From Lysobacterales bacterium 66-474 (GTDB lineage: Bacteria > Pseudomonadota > Gammaproteobacteria > Xanthomonadales > Rhodanobacteraceae): a stretch of 64,000 bases of DNA. This document shows, one piece after another, positions 10,471-18,613 of the stretch. The stretch is from positions 124,001 to 188,000 of the forward strand of contig MKWP01000009.1 of the NCBI GenBank assembly GCA_001899805.1. The letters are read 5' to 3'. The first letter of the stretch is position 1; each line of letters opens with the position of its first letter. Position numbers and translations under genes: made by a program. The notes beneath the pieces were generated by a model. It did no database searches, was not told the origin of the DNA, and saw only the letters and a program-made list of their open reading frames with translations.

Positions 10471-11065
10471 CTCGACATTCCTGTCATTTTCCGCCTGCCT
10501 CCCTGGCAGGCGTGTGACTTTCTCTTGCGTGGCCAAGAGAAAGTCACCAAAGAGAAGGCCACCCCGGTGCCGCGTCTTTCGTCCGTCCGTGGACGAAAGG
10601 TGCGTTCGACCCGGCCGGGCTTGCCGACGCGCCATCCCTGGCGCGACGGCAAGTGGGCGCAATCCCTTGCGCCCACCCTGCGGGCCTGATCGTCCGGTCC
10701 TCACCGCAGCACAGGGGCCCCGTTGGCGCGCTTCCTGCGCGCCGTTGTGTCGACGCCAATCGCTTGGTCTTGCTTCGAACGAGGCCATGGATGGCCGCGA
10801 GCAAAGTAGAGCTCCCAGGCGCCGTTGGCGGTGCCGCAGCCATGCCGCCGAGCGCGCGGGAAAGGCGCGTGTGTTTGAGGGCAGGATGCCCGAGTTCGCG
10901 CCGGCGCGCGCGAGGCAAGTGGCAAGGGCAGTCGAACGAACACGATGTTCGTTTGACCGCCGCCTCCGGCGCCATGGTCTTTGGTAACTTTCTGCCGAAA
11001 CAGAAAGTTACCCGCTCGCCGCAGAGGCGAGCGGAACCCAATCAGGACGGTGCGTACTTGCGAGA
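10471..11065 (+). repeat. Long hairpin-array repeat element, copy A
   Basis: Fills most of the 739-bp gap between tpx and gap; no plausible gene is seen inside. It is a string of near-perfect inverted repeats: stems at 10492-10512, 10514-10547 (14 bp, loop CGTGGC), 10620-10653, 10653-10676 (10 bp, loop TCCC), 10725-10743, about 10931-10957, 10983-11012 (12 bp, loop CCGAAA) and 11012-11034. The same order of hairpins recurs at 52134-52812, with changed stems and conserved loops. Short peptides encoded by it look like translation artefacts. The bases 10388-10470 show nothing clear. Confidence 0.85.
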
Positions 11066-11126
11066 AGCAGAGATCTCGGCCTGCGTCAGGATGATCGCGA
11101 CCGACACGTCGAAGACTGCGACGCGC

Positions 11127-12137
11127 TCAGCGCGCGTTCGCGAACGCCTCGGTCATGTCCAGCATGCGGTTCGAGAAGCCCCACTCGTTGTCGTACCAGC
11201 CCAGCACTTTCACGAAGGTGCCTTCCATCACGCGGGTCTGGGTGGCGTCGTAGGTGCAGGACGCCGGGTTGTGGTTGAAGTCGATCGACACCAGCGGTTT
11301 GGTGTTGACCGCCATCACGCCCTTCAGCTTGCCGTTGGCGGCTTCGTTGATCACGGCGTCGATCTCGTCCTTGCTGGTCGCGCGCTTGGCGACGAAGGTC
11401 AGGTCCACGCACGACACGTTGATGGTGGGAATGCGCATCGAGAAGCCGTCCAGGCGGCCATTCAACTCCGGAAGCACCAGGCCGACCGCGACCGCGGCGC
11501 CGGTCTTGGTCGGGATCTGGCTGTGGGTCGCGGAACGCGCGCGGCGCAGGTCCTTGTGGAACACGTCGGTCAGCACCTGGTCGTTGGTGTAGGCGTGGAT
11601 CGTGGTCATCAGGCCGTGCACGATGCCGATCTTTTCGTGCAGCACCTTGGCCAACGGCGCCAGGCAGTTGGTGGTGCACGACGCGTTCGAAATGATGGTG
11701 TCGCTCGGCTTGATCTTGTCCTCGTTGACGCCGAACACGAAGGTGCCATCGACGCCCTCGCCGGGCGCGGAGATGATCACCTTCTTCGCACCGGCAGCAA
11801 GGTGCGCCGCGGCCTTGTCGCGCTTGGTGAACAGGCCGGTCGATTCGATCACGACGTCGACGCCGAGGTCCTTCCACGGCAATTTCGACGGGTCGCGCTC
11901 GGCACACACCTTGATGCGGTCGCCATTGACGACGAGATCGCCGCCCTCGACGCCGACGGTGCCGGGGAACTTGCCGTGCGCGGTGTCGTATTGCGTCAGG
12001 TGCGCGTTGGTGTTCGCGTCGCCCAGGTCGTTGATCGCGACGATCTTCATCGCGCCGGTACGGTTGGATTCGTACAGCGCACGCAGGATGTTGCGGCCGA
12101 TGCGGCCATAGCCGTTGATCGCGACCTTGATCGCCAT
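11127..12137 (-). CDS. gap: Glyceraldehyde-3-phosphate dehydrogenase, type I
   Basis: 336 residues. Converts glyceraldehyde 3-phosphate, phosphate and NAD+ into 1,3-bisphosphoglycerate in glycolysis. The Rossmann motif INGYGRIGR is at the N-terminus, the catalytic cysteine is C154 in [12 protein letters not shown], the catalytic histidine follows in [10 protein letters not shown], and the C-terminal [12 protein letters not shown] block is intact. The IPTKTGAA segment differs slightly from the common IPTSTGAA. The ATG is preceded by AAAGGAC. Monocistronic by context, with large repeat A beyond its 3' end. Confidence 0.98.
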   Translation of the reverse strand: MAIKVAINGYGRIGRNILRALYESNRTGAMKIVAINDLGDANTNAHLTQYDTAHGKFPGTVGVEGGDLVVNGDRIKVCAERDPSKLPWKDLGVDVVIESTGLFTKRDKAAAHLAAGAKKVIISAPGEGVDGTFVFGVNEDKIKPSDTIISNASCTTNCLAPLAKVLHEKIGIVHGLMTTIHAYTNDQVLTDVFHKDLRRARSATHSQIPTKTGAAVAVGLVLPELNGRLDGFSMRIPTINVSCVDLTFVAKRATSKDEIDAVINEAANGKLKGVMAVNTKPLVSIDFNHNPASCTYDATQTRVMEGTFVKVLGWYDNEWGFSNRMLDMTEAFANAR

Positions 12138-12256
12138 GGTGTCGTCCTTTGCAGAGCGGTGTGGGAGAAACGCTCATTTTAGCCTGTTTGCGACGTGACT
12201 TCATGGTCAAGGACGGCGCCGGGCGTGGCACACTGAGGCTTTGCAGGAATGACGTC

Positions 12257-13072
12257 ATGCAGTGGACTTCGCACGCGTGGTGCCGCGCGGGAGTGCTGGC
12301 GACAGCGTTTGCCGCCACGCTGCTGTGTGCGCCGCCGGCATTCGCGTGGGGGCCGTTGGGACACCGCATCGTGGCGCGATTGGCCGAGGCGCAACTGACG
12401 CCACGGGCGTGGGCGGAGGCGCAGCAACTGTTGGCCTTGCGCGGCGCGCATCACCTTGCGGACATCGCTGTCTGGGCCGACGATCTGCGCGATACCGATC
12501 CCGCGTTGTTCCAGCGGACCAAGCGAATGCACTTCGTCAATTTTCATTCGGGCAAGTGCGTCTACGATCCGCCACGCGATTGCCGCAACGGCGAATGCGT
12601 GGTCGCGGTCATCGAAAAGTATTCCGCGATCCTCGCCGACCGTTCGAACAGCCCGGCCACACGCGCCGAGGCGCTGGCGTTCGTGGTGCACTTCGTCGGC
12701 GATATCCACCAGCCGCTGCATGCGGATTACCGTCACGACGCGGGTGGCAATGATTTCCAGGTGCGCTGGCATGGCCGCGGCACCAACCTGCACCACGTGT
12801 GGGACTCACTGATGCTGGACTCGACACACCTGTCGGTGGCGCAATTCACGGACCAGCTTGCGGCCCAACGCACGCGGATCGCGATCGGTGGCACACCTGC
12901 TCGATGGGCCGAAGAGAGCTGCCGGATCGATCGCGACGATGGTGTGTATCCGCGCTCGCACTTCATCGACCAGACTTATGTCGAGCGCGAATTGCCGATC
13001 GCCGAGCAACGCCTGCGGCAGGCGGGCGCGCGGCTGGCGGAATTATTGAATCGCGACCTCGCGAGCGGGTAG
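12257..13072 (+). CDS. Secreted S1/P1-type nuclease
   Basis: 271 residues with a signal peptide cleaved after AFA, so the mature protein starts W-G-P-L-G-H; this N-terminal Trp and the following His are zinc ligands in the S1/P1 family. Further ligand motifs are visible: HHLADIAVWADDLR, MHFVNF, the HFVGDIHQPLHADY block and NLHHVWDS. These zinc enzymes cleave single-stranded nucleic acids and 3'-nucleotides; export to periplasm or medium is expected. The start has AGGA upstream. The TAG stop codon lies within the GTAGG start of a dispersed repeat. Confidence 0.93.
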   Translation: MQWTSHAWCRAGVLATAFAATLLCAPPAFAWGPLGHRIVARLAEAQLTPRAWAEAQQLLALRGAHHLADIAVWADDLRDTDPALFQRTKRMHFVNFHSGKCVYDPPRDCRNGECVVAVIEKYSAILADRSNSPATRAEALAFVVHFVGDIHQPLHADYRHDAGGNDFQVRWHGRGTNLHHVWDSLMLDSTHLSVAQFTDQLAAQRTRIAIGGTPARWAEESCRIDRDDGVYPRSHFIDQTYVERELPIAEQRLRQAGARLAELLNRDLASG

Positions 13073-13198
13073 GTTGGGCTGACGCCGGCTTCATCGGCGG
13101 AAGCCCAACGGCATCGGTGCACAGCCCCATTGACACGTCGCTGCGACGTTGGGCTTCTTCCGGATAAATCCGGAATCAGCCAACCTACATCGATGTGG
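13069..13198. repeat. REP/MITE-like element with GTAGGTTGG ends
   Basis: A 130-bp block with inverted ends (GTAGGTTGGGCT at the left, AGCCAACCTAC at the right) and inner copies of AGCCCAACG / CGTTGGGCTTC. It fills the whole gap between two convergent genes and supplies the TAG stop of the nuclease gene. Similar AGCCCAACCTAC palindromes are common in intergenic regions of this bacterial order. Confidence 0.75.
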
Positions 13199-13200
13199 CA

Positions 13201-13668
13201 TCAATACGCGATGCCGAGCCTGCGCATCAGCTTGCCCATCAGCCATGCCGGGCCGATCAGCAGCTGCACGATGTTGGTGAGGAACGCCGGGCGGCGGCCC
13301 TCGATGGCGTGGCCGATGAACTGGCCGATCCACGCGAGCACGAACAGCACGGCAGCGAGGATCAGCAGGTTGCGCGGACCGAGCGCGCCATACAGCGCCC
13401 ACGCGATCGCGCCGCTCGCGATGAACACCAGTGCCATCGCATAGGCGAGGTTGCGCGACAGCCGTCGGTAGAACAGGAACGTCGCGAACATCGCCAGCAC
13501 CGCCCACAGCCCCGGCCTGAACCATTGCGGTGGCATCGGTGGGATCGTCCACAGCGCCGCGATCACCGCCCACATGATCACCGGCACGCACACCCAGTGG
13601 ATCGCGCGGTTGGTCGGGTTCTGGTGGTCGGCGGCGTAGCTGCCGAACCAGTCGTTGACGCTGCGCAT
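13201..13668 (-). CDS. DUF962 / Mpo1-like integral membrane protein
   Basis: 155 residues. The N-terminal SYAADHQNPTNRAIHWVCVP block with its His residues, four hydrophobic segments, and the motif WIGQFIGHAIEGRRPA are diagnostic of the DUF962/YGL010w family. The yeast member Mpo1 is an iron-dependent dioxygenase acting on 2-hydroxy fatty acids; whether this bacterial protein has that activity is not known. The start MRSVNDWFGSYAADH was chosen because the conserved block begins there; an upstream in-frame start would add 27 unrelated residues. Confidence 0.88.
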   Translation of the reverse strand: MRSVNDWFGSYAADHQNPTNRAIHWVCVPVIMWAVIAALWTIPPMPPQWFRPGLWAVLAMFATFLFYRRLSRNLAYAMALVFIASGAIAWALYGALGPRNLLILAAVLFVLAWIGQFIGHAIEGRRPAFLTNIVQLLIGPAWLMGKLMRRLGIAY

Positions 13669-13858
13669 CGCTTGCCCTCGGCCGTTGCGGGAATGCCCAA
13701 TGTACGCTGATCGAATCATGCTGAACAGTTCAGGCGATCGCCTCGACAAGCCAGGCCCGAGCTTGAATCAAATTGAATACTTGCTTGAAATTTGGTCCCT
13801 GGTGGACGTGTTTGCGCTGGTTACACTGGGAACCGTGCCCGAACGAAGGTGAGGATTG

Positions 13859-14194
13859 ATGACGCATCATTTTGTGTTCCAGCCGGACGCGCATCGTGCG
13901 ATGCGCATCGACGAGGTCGATGCCATCGAGGTCGGGCCTGGTTGCCTGCGCCGCGATTTGCCCAGCAATTCGGGTGCGCGGGTGTGGATCGTCGAGATGG
14001 AGCCCGGCAGCCAATGGCCGCAGGTCGATCGGCACGATGAAAACGGCGAGGAGTATTACGTGATCAGCGGCGAGGTCATCGAAGGCGGGCGGCGCTACCC
14101 GGCAGGCACTTACGTGACGTTTGCACCGGGGAGCCGACATCGTCCTCGAACCGAAACGGGCGTGCGGTTGTTCGGGATCAATCTCACCCAGTAA
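13859..14194 (+). CDS. Small cupin-domain protein
   Basis: 111 residues forming a single cupin barrel. Motif-like segments are seen: HDENGEEYYVISGEV (metal-ligand region of cupin motif 1) and YPAGTYVTFAPGSRHRPRTE (motif 2 with a His). It resembles the ChrR/anti-sigma-type or generic dioxygenase-like cupins; substrate unknown. AAGGTGAGG precedes an ATG at 13859. The 190 bp upstream are more AT-rich than the surroundings, consistent with a promoter region, but I cannot place boxes with confidence. Confidence 0.8.
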   Translation: MTHHFVFQPDAHRAMRIDEVDAIEVGPGCLRRDLPSNSGARVWIVEMEPGSQWPQVDRHDENGEEYYVISGEVIEGGRRYPAGTYVTFAPGSRHRPRTETGVRLFGINLTQ

Positions 14195-14209
14195 GGTCCG
14201 GCCCCGAGT

Positions 14210-15124
14210 TCAAGCGAGCGTGATCCCCGCGAGTTTTTTCAATGCCTCGGCGTATTTTGCCGCGGTGCCGTCGATCACTTCGTGCGGCAGCTTCGGGCCC
14301 GGTGCGCGCTTGTTCCAGTCCAGGGTTTCCAGGTAATCGCGCACGAACTGCTTGTCGTACGAGGGCGGGCTGATGCCGACCTTGTATTGGTCGGCGGGCC
14401 AGAATCGCGAGGAGTCGGGCGTCAGCATCTCGTCCATCACGTACAGCTTGCCGCCCGCGTCGGTGCCGAACTCGAACTTGGTGTCGGCGATGATGATGCC
14501 GCGCCCGGCCGCATACGCCGCCGCGAACCTGTAGATCGCAAGCGTGGCATCGCGCACCTGTGCCGCGAGGTCGGCGCCGACCAGCTTCACCACTTCATCG
14601 AAGCCGATGTTCTCGTCGTGGGTGCCCTTGGGCGCCTTGGTCGAAGGTGTGAAGATGGGTTGCGGCAGCTGTTGTGCCTGTTGCAGTCCCTTGGGCAACG
14701 TGATGCCGCACAGCGATCCATTCGCCTGATAGTCCTTCCAGCCCGAGCCGATGAGGTACCCGCGCGCGATGGCCTCGACCGGCACCGGCTTCAGGCGCTT
14801 CACCACCACCGCGCGCTTCGCGTACAAGTTTGCATCCACGCCTGCGGGCAGCACCGAGGCGACGTCGATGCCGGTCAAATGGTTCGGCACCAGGTGTGCG
14901 GTCTTGTCGAACCAGAAATTGGAAATCTGGCACAGCATCTCGCCCTTGCCGGGGATCGGGTCGGGCAGCACCACGTCGAACGCCGACAGCCGGTCGGTTG
15001 CGACAATCAGCAGGTGATCGTCCGCGAGCCCGTAGACGTCGCGCACCTTGCCGCGGTGCAGGAGCTCGAGGCCGGGCAGGTCCGACTGCAGCAGGGTGGT
15101 GGGCACGACGGCGCTCCGAGGCAT
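14210..15124 (-). CDS. purC: Phosphoribosylaminoimidazole-succinocarboxamide synthase (SAICAR synthetase)
   Basis: 304 residues, the length of the longer fungal/proteobacterial-type PurC. It joins CAIR and aspartate with ATP hydrolysis in purine synthesis. Visible motifs: [11 protein letters not shown] (ATP-binding), [43 protein letters not shown] and [14 protein letters not shown]. An ATG 24 bp further upstream (15148) is in frame and also possible. The 3' end faces the cupin gene. Confidence 0.97.
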   Translation of the reverse strand: MPRSAVVPTTLLQSDLPGLELLHRGKVRDVYGLADDHLLIVATDRLSAFDVVLPDPIPGKGEMLCQISNFWFDKTAHLVPNHLTGIDVASVLPAGVDANLYAKRAVVVKRLKPVPVEAIARGYLIGSGWKDYQANGSLCGITLPKGLQQAQQLPQPIFTPSTKAPKGTHDENIGFDEVVKLVGADLAAQVRDATLAIYRFAAAYAAGRGIIIADTKFEFGTDAGGKLYVMDEMLTPDSSRFWPADQYKVGISPPSYDKQFVRDYLETLDWNKRAPGPKLPHEVIDGTAAKYAEALKKLAGITLA

Positions 15125-15192
15125 GAAACGACCATTGTAGCGAGGCATGCAATCCGCGGCGGGGCCGGCGTGGCCGCTGATAAACTGCGCGG

Positions 15193-15528
15193 ATGCGCAG
15201 ATTGCTTTCGACATGCATGCTGCTCGCGGCCGCGCCGTTCGCGATCGCGCGGGCAGCCGACGCGTTGCCGCCGCAACCGGCGCAGCTCGGTTTGTGCGCG
15301 GCCTGCCATGGCGAGGACGGGCAGGCGCGCATCCCCGGCGCGCCCAATCTCGCGGGACAACCCTATCAATATCTGCTCGGGGCATTGCACGAATACCGCG
15401 ACGGCGGTCGCAAGGTGGCGGTGATGCGGGCGGCGGCGGGCCCCTTGACCGAAAAAGACATGCAGGCGCTGGCGCACTGGTATGCGGCGCAAACACCGTG
15501 CAAGCCGGCGCAGGCGGAAAGCCCATGA
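15193..15528 (+). CDS. Small periplasmic c-type cytochrome
   Basis: 111 residues with a signal peptide ([19 protein letters not shown]) and one haem-binding CAACHG motif. Later methionines such as VAVMRAAAG could supply the distal ligand, as in cytochrome c4/c5-like single domains (GxPNLAGQ block). An electron carrier in the periplasm; partners unknown. Its TGA overlaps the ATG of the next gene (ATGA), suggesting translational coupling. Confidence 0.9.
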   Translation: MRRLLSTCMLLAAAPFAIARAADALPPQPAQLGLCAACHGEDGQARIPGAPNLAGQPYQYLLGALHEYRDGGRKVAVMRAAAGPLTEKDMQALAHWYAAQTPCKPAQAESP

Positions 15529-16340
15529 GGATTTGGGGAAAGCTGATCGGCTTCGTGATCGGCTTGGTGGTGACGCGCGGCGATTTCGGTGCCGCCTTGC
15601 TGGGCATGGTGGTCGGACACCTGGCGCTGGACAGTGGTTGGTTGTCCGGACTCACCCACAGTGGCGGCAAGGACGGTTATGTCGAACCGCTGTTCGCCCT
15701 GATGGGGGCGTTGGCCAAGAGCGACGGACGGGTGTCCGAGGCCGAGGTCGCGATCGCCGAGAAACTGATGTCGCGGCTGGAACTCGATCCGCTATGGCGG
15801 CGCCGGGCGATCGATGCCTTCAACAAGGGCAAGGCGCCGGGTTTCGACCTGGCCCGCACGCTGGTGGACCTGCGCACCTGGTGCCTGCCGCGGCGCAGCT
15901 CGGTGATGCCGTTCCTCGACATGCTGTGCGACGTGGCGCTCGCCGACGGCCCGCTCAGCGACGACAAGCTGCAGGTGCTGAAGCGGGTGGCGTTCGCGTT
16001 GCGCATAAGCGAAATCCAGCTGGTGGCGCTGCTGGCGATGAAAGGGTTTGCCTGGAACGCCGGCCCGCGCGCCGGCGATTGGGCGCATGCCGGCGCGTAT
16101 GCTCCCGGCGGCAACCGCGCCGCACCGCGCAGCAACGGCCCCGATCCGTACGCGGTGCTGGGCGTGGCGCGCGATGCCGACGAGCGCACCATCAAGCGCG
16201 CGTATCGCAAGCTGATCAGCGAATTCCACCCGGACCGTCTCGGCAACATGCCCGAGGACCTGCGCCGCCGTGCCGAAGCGCGCGCCAGCGAGATCAACGC
16301 GGCGTGGGAACGCATACAATCCGAGAGAGGTTTTCGCTAG
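15525..16340 (+). CDS. DjlA-like membrane-anchored J-domain co-chaperone
   Basis: 271 residues. A hydrophobic N-terminal segment ([13 protein letters not shown], then [12 protein letters not shown]) is followed by a TerB/DjlA-like helical domain ([37 protein letters not shown]) and a C-terminal J domain with [19 protein letters not shown] and the DnaK-stimulating HPD tripeptide in FHPDRLG. The layout is that of DjlA, which modulates DnaK at the inner membrane. Starts within the stop of the cytochrome c gene. Confidence 0.9.
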   Translation: MRIWGKLIGFVIGLVVTRGDFGAALLGMVVGHLALDSGWLSGLTHSGGKDGYVEPLFALMGALAKSDGRVSEAEVAIAEKLMSRLELDPLWRRRAIDAFNKGKAPGFDLARTLVDLRTWCLPRRSSVMPFLDMLCDVALADGPLSDDKLQVLKRVAFALRISEIQLVALLAMKGFAWNAGPRAGDWAHAGAYAPGGNRAAPRSNGPDPYAVLGVARDADERTIKRAYRKLISEFHPDRLGNMPEDLRRRAEARASEINAAWERIQSERGFR

Positions 16341-16355
16341 CCTGCTGCGTTTTTT

Positions 16356-16458
16356 CCCTCTCCCTCCGGGAGAGGGCGGCGCGCAGCGCCGGGTGAGGGT
16401 CCGGGTCACGCGCAAGGCTCGTACCCTCACCCCTGCCCCTCTCCGGGTGGGAGAGGGG
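16356..16458. repeat. REP-like CTCTCCC palindrome pair
   Basis: Two palindromes (CCCTCTCCC-tcc-GGGAGAGGG at 16356-16376 and CCCCTCTCC...GGGAGAGGGG ending at 16458) flanking inverted GCGCAGCGCCGGGTGAGGG and CCCTCACCC segments. The same family is seen at 22254-22299 and, in frame, inside valS at about 49985-50057. Lies between the J-domain gene and rpe. Confidence 0.8.
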
Positions 16459-16498
16459 TTCAGGCAGCCGTCCTTTGCGCGCATCCGGAACAGGTGTC

Positions 16499-17164
16499 AT
16501 GAAACAACCCTGCGTGATCGCCCCATCCATCCTCTCGGCGAACTTCGCCAGGCTCGGCGCGGAAGTCGATGCCGTGATCGACGCCGGCGCGGACTGGATC
16601 CATTTCGACGTGATGGACAACCACTACGTGCCCAACCTCACCATCGGCCCGATGGTGCTGAAGGCGTTGCGCGACTACGGCATCACCGCGCCGATGGACG
16701 TGCACCTGATGGTCGAACCGGTGGACCGGATCGTGCCGGATTTCGCCAAGGCCGGCGCCACCTCGATCAGCTTCCATCCCGAGGCCACGCGGCACGTGGA
16801 TCGCACGTTGTCTTTGATCCGCGAGCACGGTTGCAAGGCCGGGCTGGTGTTCAATCCGGCGACACCGCTCGATTGGCTGGACTACGTGCTCGACAAGGTC
16901 GACATCGTGCTGGTGATGTCGGTGAATCCCGGCTTCGGCGGACAGTCGTTCATCCCGTCTGCGTTGGAGAAGCTGAAACGCGCGCGCGAGATCATCGATC
17001 GCAGCGGCCGGCCGGTTCATCTGGAAGTCGACGGCGGCGTCAAGACCGACAACATCGGCGACATCGCGCGCGCCGGCGCGGACACTTTCGTCGCCGGCTC
17101 CGCCATTTTCGGCAGCGATGATTACAGGGCCACGATTGCCGCGATGCGCAAAGCGGCTAGTTGA
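16499..17164 (+). CDS. rpe: Ribulose-phosphate 3-epimerase
   Basis: 221 residues. Interconverts ribulose 5-phosphate and xylulose 5-phosphate in the pentose phosphate pathway. The (beta/alpha)8 barrel motifs are all visible: [30 protein letters not shown] with metal-binding residues, [44 protein letters not shown] and AGSAIFG. The ATG at 16499 matches the family N-terminus; an upstream TTG is not needed. Confidence 0.98.
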   Translation: MKQPCVIAPSILSANFARLGAEVDAVIDAGADWIHFDVMDNHYVPNLTIGPMVLKALRDYGITAPMDVHLMVEPVDRIVPDFAKAGATSISFHPEATRHVDRTLSLIREHGCKAGLVFNPATPLDWLDYVLDKVDIVLVMSVNPGFGGQSFIPSALEKLKRAREIIDRSGRPVHLEVDGGVKTDNIGDIARAGADTFVAGSAIFGSDDYRATIAAMRKAAS

Positions 17165-17176
17165 GCAAAGAAACAT

Positions 17177-17258
17177 GTAGCCCGGATAGAGCGCAGCGTA
17201 ATCCGGGTCTTTCTTGACTATCCCGGATTGCACCGCTACGCGGCTCCATCCGGGCTAC
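17177..17258. repeat. REP-like GTAGCCCGGAT inverted repeat
   Basis: An 82-bp block that starts GTAGCCCGGATAGAGCGCAG and ends ATCCGGGCTAC, with an inner AATCCGGG / CCCGGATTG pair. It begins 13 bp after the rpe stop. Palindromes starting GTAGCCCGGAT are widespread extragenic repeats in gammaproteobacteria. Confidence 0.75.
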
Positions 17259-17679
17259 GTCGCTGATCGAAGCAACGTTCATGGATGAACGCATGAATAC
17301 GCCCCCAAGACCAACGGCCCCGGTGCTTGCGCACCGAGACCGCGGCCGACCAGGAGAGGAATGAAACCGAGCCGAAGTGCCGAGCGGTTGGGCTCGTCGT
17401 GGTGGTCCACCGCGCTGGACGCCTTCCGGTGTCAGTGGCCGGCGCGTCTCCGGCGCCAGCGCGGGGGTGTTCCACGGTCGACATCCACGGCAGGAGTACC
17501 GACGGGGTCCATTTAGCGTCCGCGGCCCGCCCGCCCGGGGGCGGGTCAATGGCGGGTCGCGGGCAATTTGTGGCAAAACGCGGGCAGCCCTGTCCCGCGG
17601 GTTGCGCGTCACGCCCGCATGTCGCACGCTCGTGCTGACAGGGTCCCGGCGAAGGGGCCACATTGACAAGGAGATTGGA
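17259..17679 (+). other. Untranslated region upstream of the response regulator, with a possible short ORF
   Basis: A 421-bp stretch without a recognised gene. It holds a 51-codon reading frame (17361-17516) with AGGAG four bases before its ATG and two adjacent Trp codons at 17400-17405, followed by GC-rich sequence that can form alternative stems (for example GCGCTGG with CCAGCGC, about 17410-17463). No U-run follows, so a terminator-type attenuator is not supported. A good AAGGAG site lies just before the response regulator. No clear promoter boxes were found. Confidence 0.3.
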
Positions 17680-18369
17680 ATGGCTCGCGCCATCGCCATC
17701 GTGGAGGACGAGCCGTCCATCCGCGCCAATTACGTCGAGGCGCTTTCGCGCATCGGTTACGACGTGCGCGGCTTCGCCTCGCGCGGGGAAGCCTCCGGTG
17801 CGTTCGCGAACCGGATGCCGGAACTGGTCATCATCGACATCGGCCTCGGCGATGAACCCGAAGGCGGCTTCGACCTCTGCCGCGAGCTGCGCGCACGATC
17901 GGCGACCCTGCCGATCATTTTCCTGACCGCGCGCGATTCGGATTTCGACGTGATCTCGGGGTTGCGCCTGGGCGCCGACGATTACCTCAGCAAGGACACC
18001 AGCTTCCACCAGCTCGCCGCGCGGATCGGGGCATTGTTCCGGCGCGCTGAGTCGCAGAAGGCGCCGGCCGCGGCCGAAACGGTGATCGAGCACGGCCCGC
18101 TGAAACTGGAAGCCGAACGCATGCGGGTGACCTGGAACGACGTCGACGTGCCGTTGACCGTCACCGAGTTCTGGATGGTGCACACGCTGGTGCGCTTCCC
18201 CGGCCACGTGAAGAACCGCGACCAGTTGATGCGCGACGCCGAACTGGTGGTGGACGACGCGACCATCACTTCGCACATCAAGCGCATCCGCAAGAAGTTC
18301 CTCGCCGTCGACCCCGCCTTCGATGCGGTCGAGACGGTGCATGGGGTGGGGTATCGGTGGAAACCCTGA
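17680..18369 (+). CDS. OmpR-family response regulator, PdsR-like
   Basis: 229 residues. The receiver domain has the acidic pair E9-D10, a phosphoacceptor at D53 (VIIDIGLG) and the conserved Lys in DDYLSKD; the C-terminal winged-helix domain has DDATITSHIKRIRKKF and ends GVGYRWKP. The sequence, including LPIIFLTARDSDFD and LTVTEFWMVH, closely resembles what I recall of the response regulator of the proteobacterial dedicated sortase system (PdsR). No sortase gene is in this window. It presumably takes phosphate from the kinase encoded 244 bp downstream. Confidence 0.9.
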   Translation: MARAIAIVEDEPSIRANYVEALSRIGYDVRGFASRGEASGAFANRMPELVIIDIGLGDEPEGGFDLCRELRARSATLPIIFLTARDSDFDVISGLRLGADDYLSKDTSFHQLAARIGALFRRAESQKAPAAAETVIEHGPLKLEAERMRVTWNDVDVPLTVTEFWMVHTLVRFPGHVKNRDQLMRDAELVVDDATITSHIKRIRKKFLAVDPAFDAVETVHGVGYRWKP

Positions 18370-18383
18370 GCGTTGGGACCGGG

Positions 18384-18432
18384 GACTCGGGACTCGGGAC
18401 TCGGGACTCGGGACTCGGGACTCGGGACTCGG
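18384..18432. repeat. Tandem repeat, seven copies of a 7-bp unit (GACTCGG)
   Basis: Seven perfect head-to-tail copies of GACTCGG directly after the response-regulator stop codon. A reverse-complement run (CCGAGTC units) lies at 18577-18607 just before the kinase start, so the 144 bp between could be looped out. A related degenerate run occurs at 39323-39352. Confidence 0.95.
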
Positions 18433-18576
18433 TTGGCTCGACAATTTGATGTCTGAGCGGTTCAGTTTCTGATTCTTTCCGGCTTGCCTCGACATTTCGC
18501 TTGCGCACCCATGAGACGCTTGCGTCAATCCGGCTGAGCTATTCGAATGTGCCCATGAAATCCGGCACCGCTTTTT

Positions 18577-18607
18577 CGAGTCCCGGGTCCCGAGTCCCGA
18601 GTCCCGG
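18577..18607. repeat. Inverted partner of the GACTCGG tandem repeat
   Basis: Three to four degenerate CCGAGTC/CCGGGTC units, reverse complementary to 18384-18432. It ends 6 bp before the ATG of the sensor kinase, so a hairpin with the upstream run would hide or shape the translation start. No Shine-Dalgarno sequence is visible at that ATG. Confidence 0.85.
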
Positions 18608-18613
18608 CTCTTC

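Noticed and set aside
10544-11041. Open frames inside the large repeat copies (also 52207-52840), of the kind often annotated as hypothetical proteins
   Set aside because: Frames are not kept between copies A and B, whereas hairpin pairing is; they are translation artefacts of the repeat.
18384-18432. Tandem 7-bp repeat considered as a CRISPR array
   Set aside because: Units are 7 bp, directly adjacent, with no spacers and no cas genes.
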